DNA of 9,219 nt from Lachnoclostridium sp. UBA7097. GTDB taxonomy: Bacteria; Bacillota; Clostridia; Lachnospirales; Lachnospiraceae. A program made the translations under genes and the position numbers. Where the stretch lies: assembly GCA_002499945.1 (NCBI GenBank), contig DKYP01000083.1:1-9219 (forward strand), read 5' to 3'. The notes under the pieces were generated by a model. The model did not search any database. It was not told the DNA's origin and saw only the letters and a list, made by a program, of their open reading frames with translations. The stretch's first letter is position 1, and every line of letters starts with the position of its first letter. Shown in pieces: positions 5,916-9,219 of the stretch.

Positions 5916-6102
5916 TTAATTTTCACGTTCCTGTAACCTTTCTGCCCACTGCCAATACCACCAGCTATACCTGCTGTTACCATCCTGACTTACTGGTTCC
6001 AAGACATTTATCTTTCCACCAAATCCTGGCCCAATACCTGACAGGAAACCTGCAAACAGCACCATACTGCAGCAATACCTTGAAGCCCCTTCAAATATGC
6101 AT
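5916..6102 (-). pseudogene. Possible frame-broken small membrane protein gene
   Basis: AAAGGAGG (6114-6121) is an excellent ribosome binding site, but the ATG behind it (6102, 11 nt away) meets a stop after three codons. Removing one T from the TTT that follows gives a 61-residue reading to the TAA at 5916-5918. It contains a hydrophobic stretch MVLFAGFLSGIGPGFGG and an aromatic, charged tail (RYSWWYWQWAERLQ). Alternatively, adding two bases gives an N-terminus MHILKGLQGIAAV joined to the same hydrophobic stretch, which looks more like a signal anchor. The concentric hairpins right after the stop support a gene end here. I do not recognise the family, and I am unsure which reading is correct. 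Confidence 0.3.
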
Positions 6103-6351
6103 AAGCTGTAAAACCTCCTTTCCATTTGTTAAAGACAAGTTTTCTGTAGCAGCCTGTCCTGCTGGCTAATCTAGTATACCTATTACACAAGCCACAAATG
6201 GTTTTCAGATTTCAACTCCAGGGCAAATCGACAGTGAAAAGCCAATACCGTACAAGGAAACGGTTTGTCTTCGTATTTATTACACAAGTAATTATAAGAC
6301 ATGGTACAATGCCACCAGGCAGTCCATACCATTCAAAACTTAAACACATAA

Positions 6352-6393
6352 AAAGCTACCACTTCAGAATTTAATTTCTAAAGTAATAGCTTT
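6352..6393 (-). terminator. Intrinsic terminator, minus strand
   Basis: In leftward RNA the arms 6376-6393 and 6352-6369 pair along all 18 positions with three G-U wobbles, around a 6-nt loop, and run into UUUUU (6354-6350). In plus-strand RNA those three positions are mismatches (C-A), and no T tract follows. It would end transcripts from the 6648 gene or from the small ORF at 6414-6543. Confidence 0.7.
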
Positions 6394-6413
6394 GTGATAA
6401 TATCCAACTCTTA

Positions 6414-6543
6414 TTACACTAATTCCTGCCAGACTATCCTGCAAACATCAAAAAACAAAAACTCTACAGCCAGAACAATAACACACTATCCTGTTATTAT
6501 CCTAAAAGAGAAACCATAGAAACATTCCTGTAACCAGAACCAT
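6414..6543 (-). pseudogene. Possible remnant of a tiny membrane protein gene
   Basis: GGGAGAAG (6552-6559) lies 8 nt before ATG 6543, which reads MVLVTGMFLWFLF and stops. Removing one T from the TTTT run continues to RIITG, then an in-frame TAG, then CVIVLAVEFLFFDVCRIVWQ and onward to a double TAA (6411-6416). The combined product would be a 42-residue, mostly hydrophobic peptide. A terminator follows about 20 nt after the stops. Two defects are needed to build it, so it could be chance in T-rich DNA, or a real 13-codon peptide. Confidence 0.25.
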
Positions 6544-6647
6544 TTTTACAACTTCTCCCATTCTGATTCCAGCACTATGGTTTCACCACCAGGCAGCCAG
6601 CACACCAGGGCTATTCAAATAAAAAGCCGCTGCACTAAAGCCTGCTG

Positions 6648-6869
6648 CTATTCGTCTTTAACAGTATCTGCAATTGTAATAACAGTCTGTGGCGGAACAA
6701 CGATACATGTTGGTAAAAAATCCGCCAATGCACGTAACTGTTCCTGAAGCTCAGCTACAGTACAACTGTATTTTGCACCAACAGTTATGACTGACTGAAG
6801 CAAAGCTTTGCTAATATCACCATTAGTCAAAGAACCTCTGGTTCGTGCTTTTAAATTCACATCTTGCAT
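6648..6869 (-). CDS. Small protein, 73 residues, unknown function; left gene of a divergent pair
   Basis: ATG 6869 is chosen because AAAGGAGA (6876-6883) lies 6 nt upstream; a longer reading to 6938 would overlap the divergent gene and has no ribosome binding site. The product is soluble: MQDVNLKARTRGSLTNGDIS, a helix (KALLQSVITVGAKYSCTVAE), LQEQLRALADFLPTC, and a short tail with VPPQTVITIADTVKDE. The basic N-terminus followed by helices could suit a nucleic-acid or regulatory role, but no domain is recognisable. It is divergently arranged with the 61-residue gene at 6918. About 30 nt after its stop codon is a short direct repeat of GGCTTT-type sequence, not a clear terminator. Confidence 0.65.
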   Translation of the reverse strand: MQDVNLKARTRGSLTNGDISKALLQSVITVGAKYSCTVAELQEQLRALADFLPTCIVVPPQTVITIADTVKDE

Positions 6870-6893
6870 TTCAATTCTCCTTTCTGGTATAAT
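6864..6893 (+). promoter_or_regulatory. Promoter of the 61-residue gene
   Basis: Plus strand: TTGCAT (6864-6869), 18-nt spacer, TATAAT (6888-6893) preceded by TGG, forming an extended -10. Transcription would start near 6900, just before AAAGGAG (6905-6911). The -35 overlaps the start codon of the divergent gene, and the -10 is about 5 nt from that gene's ribosome binding site, so the two genes likely interfere or share control. Confidence 0.65.
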
Positions 6894-6917
6894 AAATAAA
6901 AAATAAAGGAGTTTACT

Positions 6918-7103
6918 ATGTACACCGAAGAACAACAATTACAAATTGCAATAGCTTATGCAAAAACGGTTTCTACTGTGGAAACTACGCCAGATGAATT
7001 TTTAAGTTACATCAATGCCATGCTTGAAAAATTCAAACCAGATAAAGAGCCTGAAATGGTCTTCAGCAAAAATAAAATTGATTCAGCCAGTGCTGTACTT
7101 TAA
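6918..7103 (+). CDS. Small protein, 61 residues, unknown function; only plus-strand gene
   Basis: ATG 6918 follows AAAGGAG by 6 nt and has an extended -10 promoter 25 nt upstream, so expression signals are strong. The product is soluble: a helical MYTEEQQLQIAIAYAKTV, then VETTPDEFLSYINAMLEKF, then a charged linker. The arrangement of a helix, a TTPDEF block and a second helix is seen in small phage and plasmid proteins I cannot name with confidence. It points away from its 73-residue neighbour; the pair could be a regulator with its target, or an antagonistic pair. No clear terminator follows; a weak 7-bp hairpin lies near 7140-7157. Confidence 0.7.
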   Translation: MYTEEQQLQIAIAYAKTVSTVETTPDEFLSYINAMLEKFKPDKEPEMVFSKNKIDSASAVL

Positions 7104-7182
7104 CCTATAAAATGGAAGCTGGCTGCCCCAACACCATTAAATGGTTATAAAACCGTTAGTATAATCCACCCACACACCTTTT

Positions 7183-7310
7183 CTAAATAAGAGGTCTGTA
7201 CACTTTAATCTGAATCCCTTCGTCATAAAATATCATTGGATTTTTAAACGAAAATTAATACCTTCTTTTTGTATCAAATTACAGTCCTCTGGCAATCCCT
7301 TCACACACAT
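7183..7310 (-). pseudogene. Small gene broken by one base in an A5 run
   Basis: GAGGTGG (7314-7320) precedes ATG 7310. The frame reads MCVKGLPEDCNLIQKEGINF, then RLKIQ and a stop. Adding one A to the A5 run (T5 at 7241-7245 on the plus strand) continues it as NPMIFYDEGIQIKVYRPLI to a TAG at 7183-7185, giving 42 residues in all. Both halves look like one compact protein. It starts 20 nt after the LPD16-like gene, so it belongs to that transcription unit. I do not recognise the family. A single homopolymer indel could be an assembly error. Confidence 0.5.
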
Positions 7311-7330
7311 AAGCCACCTCTCACTGCACT

Positions 7331-7642
7331 CTAAACATAACCAGCTCTCTTTAAAAACTCATCATATTCAATTTCCTCAAGTACACTAGATTCCCTGATA
7401 CTGCCCTTGGTTAAACTGAAATCTGGCTGCGCAAGAATCTCACCTACTACAATAGCCAGCGCTTCAGCAATACTGACACTAAGGTCATCATAAAGACCCC
7501 CATCAATATCATTATAAGCCATATCCTTAACTGAATAATCATAGCCACCCGTAGCTTCCCTGATAACAATATACCTGTCTTCAGCACGGAATGCAAATGC
7601 AGTTTCTTCTCTCCCATCCAATATTTTTTCTATATCCTGCAT
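7331..7642 (-). CDS. LPD16-like small protein
   Basis: GGAGGGG lies 5 nt before ATG 7642. The 103-residue product is acidic and soluble. Residues about 8-55 hold DGREETAFAFRAEDRYIVIREATGGYDYSVKDMAYNDIDGG, arranged like the LPD16 type of 'large polyvalent protein' domain (DGxExxAF, YIxIQ, GYDYTxYD, IDGGxYD), followed by a helix SIAEALAIVVGEIL. LPD domains occur in large multi-domain proteins of phages and conjugative elements and also as free small proteins. Their function is unknown. The C-terminal 35 residues (SIRESSVLEEIEYDEFLKRA) are helical and acidic. It lies 60 nt after nfo and may share its transcript. An imperfect palindrome (7668-7689) lies in the gap. Confidence 0.75.
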   Translation of the reverse strand: MQDIEKILDGREETAFAFRAEDRYIVIREATGGYDYSVKDMAYNDIDGGLYDDLSVSIAEALAIVVGEILAQPDFSLTKGSIRESSVLEEIEYDEFLKRAGYV

Positions 7643-7667
7643 TGTTTCCCCTCCTCTGCTTTCTTTC

Positions 7668-7689
7668 AGCTTAATACCTATAATAAGCT
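7668..7689. repeat. Short inverted repeat between nfo and the LPD16-like gene
   Basis: agctta (7668-7673) and taagct (7684-7689) are perfect complements around a 10-bp AT-rich centre. It lies about 25 nt upstream of the ribosome binding site of the 7642 gene. It could be a weak processing or regulatory hairpin; it is not a terminator. Confidence 0.35.
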
Positions 7690-7702
7690 CTTTCCATGCT
7701 GG

Positions 7703-8533
7703 TTACACTTTTTCCATCCAGCTGTTAACTAATGCTATCTCTTTCTGGTACTCTGCTAAACTGCAAGGTGTTTCCAGAATAAAAGGCTTGCCTGACAAAG
7801 CAGGGTGTGTAACCACTCTTTCTAAAGCTTCCATCCCTATAGCCCCTTCCCCCAGCCTTGCATGCCTGTCTTTCTTTGAGCCCCTGCTGTACAGGCTGTC
7901 ATTAAGATAGACAGCCATCAGTTTACCAAGCCCGATTTCATGGTCAAACGCATCAAGGACACTGTCAAGGTTATTCCTGATATCATAGCCTGCATCCCAC
8001 ACATGGCATGTGTCAAAACAGACACCAACTTTCCCACTGCACTCAACCTTACCAAGTATTGCTGCAAGTTCCTGGAAATTCCGTCCAAGTTCAGTACCCT
8101 TTCCTGCCATAGTTTCCAACAGCACAATGGTTGACTGCCCGAAATCCAGGACTCTGTTTAAAGCACTGGCAACAAAATCTGTCCCTGCCTGTATGCCCTG
8201 GGACAAATTGGAACCTGGATGAAAGTTATAGTAATTCCCAGGTATCTGTTCCATTAATTCCAGATCCTCTTTAAGCATTTCTGCTGCACGCTTACGGATA
8301 TCTTCCCTGTCCGAACACAAATTCATAGTGTATGAACCATGAACTACCAGAGGGGCAAACTTTTTAGTTGCTTCTTTAAAAGCAACCAGTTCTTCCTGTG
8401 ATGGTTTCCTTGATTTGCCTCCCCTGGGATTCCTGACAAAGAACGCAAAAGTGCCTGCACCAAGCCACCCCGCTGTCTTAGCCATACTAATATATCCATT
8501 TGAAATACTAAGATGACACCCAACGTATCCCAT
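7703..8533 (-). CDS. nfo: Endonuclease IV (AP endonuclease, base excision repair)
   Basis: The product is 276 residues, close to the usual length, started by ATG 8533 behind GGAAGG. Endonuclease IV is a TIM-barrel enzyme with three zinc ions that cuts DNA 5' to abasic sites in the cytoplasm. Characteristic blocks are GCHLSIS (H7), VVHGSYTMNLCS (H65), NFHPGS (H105), LLETMAGKGTE (E140), CFDTCHVWDAGYDI (D174, H177), GSKKDRHARLGEGAIG (D222, H224) and PFILET (E254). The ligand matching E. coli His216, normally in an HLND block, is Tyr209 here (AVYLND): one base change, CAT to TAT. The rest of the zinc set is intact. It is the third gene of a likely leftward operon. Confidence 0.97.
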   Translation of the reverse strand: MGYVGCHLSISNGYISMAKTAGWLGAGTFAFFVRNPRGGKSRKPSQEELVAFKEATKKFAPLVVHGSYTMNLCSDREDIRKRAAEMLKEDLELMEQIPGNYYNFHPGSNLSQGIQAGTDFVASALNRVLDFGQSTIVLLETMAGKGTELGRNFQELAAILGKVECSGKVGVCFDTCHVWDAGYDIRNNLDSVLDAFDHEIGLGKLMAVYLNDSLYSRGSKKDRHARLGEGAIGMEALERVVTHPALSGKPFILETPCSLAEYQKEIALVNSWMEKV

Positions 8534-8561
8534 ATCTACACCTTCCTTTCACAACTATCCA

Positions 8562-8816
8562 CTATACTACAAGTTCCCTGCCACCCAGCCGATCTGCCAG
8601 CAGCTTACGTGCCTCACCAACATCTATCTTTTTAAAAGCATACCTGTTACGGGCAGCCTCCGTCCATGTAAATGAAACTGTGAAACCTCCTACAGCCGAC
8701 TTTACAACAAAAAGACAGTCATTAATATAAACCACCGGGCCTGCAATAAACTCAAAACTTCCCATTTCAACAACAGGCACCTTTACCCAGTCCCCCAGGT
8801 TAAAAACCATTCCCAT
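8562..8816 (-). CDS. Hypothetical protein, 84 residues, upstream of nfo
   Basis: ATG 8816 is preferred because GGGG (8822-8825) lies 5 nt upstream; a GTG at 8822 overlaps that site, and ATG 8810 is also possible. The product looks beta-rich and soluble in its first half: VFNLGDWVKVPVV, GSFEFIAGPVVYINDCLFVV, GGFTVSFTWTEAARNRYAF. It ends in a helix, VGEARKLLADRLGG. I do not recognise a family. It lies 25 nt after the right-edge gene and 28 nt before nfo, so all three are probably co-transcribed. Confidence 0.7.
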   Translation of the reverse strand: MGMVFNLGDWVKVPVVEMGSFEFIAGPVVYINDCLFVVKSAVGGFTVSFTWTEAARNRYAFKKIDVGEARKLLADRLGGRELVV

Positions 8817-8841
8817 AAACACCCCGCCTTTCTCTGTCAGG

Positions 8842-9219
8842 CTAAAGCCGTTTCCATATGCCGCCGCTGTAACCCACTTTAGTTTTCCAGCCTGCTAAAG
8901 TAGTAAATGTAATATCCTTTACAGACCCCTTGGGAATAAAAACGGCATCACCTCCAGCCCCCGCAATTACTAAATTGTCATCAGCAGTAATACTAAAATA
9001 ACCACCTGCAACATCAACAAGCCTGTTGTACTTTGGAACGCTGCTGGTTATCCTCACACCTGTCTTTCCATCAATAGTATGTTTTAAATCATGGACAGGT
9101 TTTTTGCCATCCTCCAGCAAATAAAACTGCACAATACCGCCCGTAGCAGAATAGAAGACCAATACTACAGACAGTACAAATTCAAGTACAAAACTTAAAA
9201 TAACGTGAGTTCGATAAAA
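8842..9219 (-). CDS. Membrane-anchored protein, N-terminus outside the window
   Basis: The frame is open to the right edge, and the start codon is probably beyond it. Codons before the first in-window TTG (9162) read THVILSFVLEFVLSVVLVFY, a hydrophobic segment that fits a signal anchor, so the true gene is longer than a start at 9162 would suggest. After it come about 100 residues of beta-like sequence (GGIVQFYLLEDGKKPVHDL, YFSITADDNLVIAGAGGDAV, FIPKGSVKDITFTTLAGW), ending VGYSGGIWKRL. The outer domain should be extracytoplasmic. I do not recognise the family. It is the first visible gene of the operon that includes nfo. Confidence 0.65.
   Translation of the reverse strand, partial: FYRTHVILSFVLEFVLSVVLVFYSATGGIVQFYLLEDGKKPVHDLKHTIDGKTGVRITSSVPKYNRLVDVAGGYFSITADDNLVIAGAGGDAVFIPKGSVKDITFTTLAGWKTKVGYSGGIWKRL

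Noticed and set aside
5321..6651. 12-bp word aagcctgctgct present twice
   Set aside because: Short, and similar cctgct-rich words are common across the window; the second copy lies partly in the end of a gene. No repeat family is evident.
7140..7170. TATAAT-like box and weak hairpin after the 61-residue gene
   Set aside because: No -35 partner and no gene downstream on the plus strand; the hairpin has only 7 pairs and no T tract, so neither promoter nor terminator is supported.
7940..8222. Two plus-strand ORFs inside nfo
   Set aside because: Antisense shadows of a well-recognised gene.
1..9219. CRISPR array, tRNA, rRNA, insertion sequence
   Set aside because: Looked for regularly spaced direct repeats, tRNA-like folds and transposase motifs on both strands by eye; none seen.

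Overview
This 9.2 kb window is AT-rich, gene-sparse bacterial DNA. All genes but one lie on the minus strand. Most starts sit 5-10 nt behind AGGAGG-type ribosome binding sites, and promoters are of the sigma-A type. This points to a low-GC Gram-positive. The closest family resemblances I recall (Rpn-like nuclease, DUF4143-type ATPase, short Fic protein, clostridial-type endonuclease IV, LPD16-like domain) are with gut Clostridia such as Lachnospiraceae. The taxon is an inference; no rRNA or marker gene is present.

Layout, read in the direction of transcription (right to left). 9219-7331: a probable operon of a membrane-anchored protein (cut by the window edge), a small unknown protein, endonuclease IV (nfo) and an LPD16-like small protein. 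7310-7183: a small gene broken by one frameshift. 7103-6648: a divergent pair of small genes sharing a 48-bp control region; the rightward one is the only plus-strand gene. 6543-5916: two probably broken tiny membrane ORFs and a clear terminator. 5797-3639: four short genes (a membrane-anchored protein, two proteins resembling small cargo genes of mobile elements, one unknown), separated by hairpins. 3498-2509: a 329-residue protein of unknown function. 2449-2038: a gene readable only by joining three frames. 1805-877: a truncated AAA-family ATPase joined by deletion to the C-terminal half of a Fic protein. 783-609: another gene readable only across frames. 589-53: a shortened Rpn-like PD-(D/E)XK protein.

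The window looks like an accessory region, part live and part graveyard. Fic, Rpn-like and DUF4143-type ATPase genes are typical of toxin, defence and mobile cargo, and here all three are incomplete. Several small genes keep a ribosome binding site and a terminal stop but need single-base corrections, mostly in short A or T runs, to read through. That means either real decay or indel errors in the assembly, and only read data can separate the two. No CRISPR array, tRNA, rRNA, transposase or integrase gene was found.
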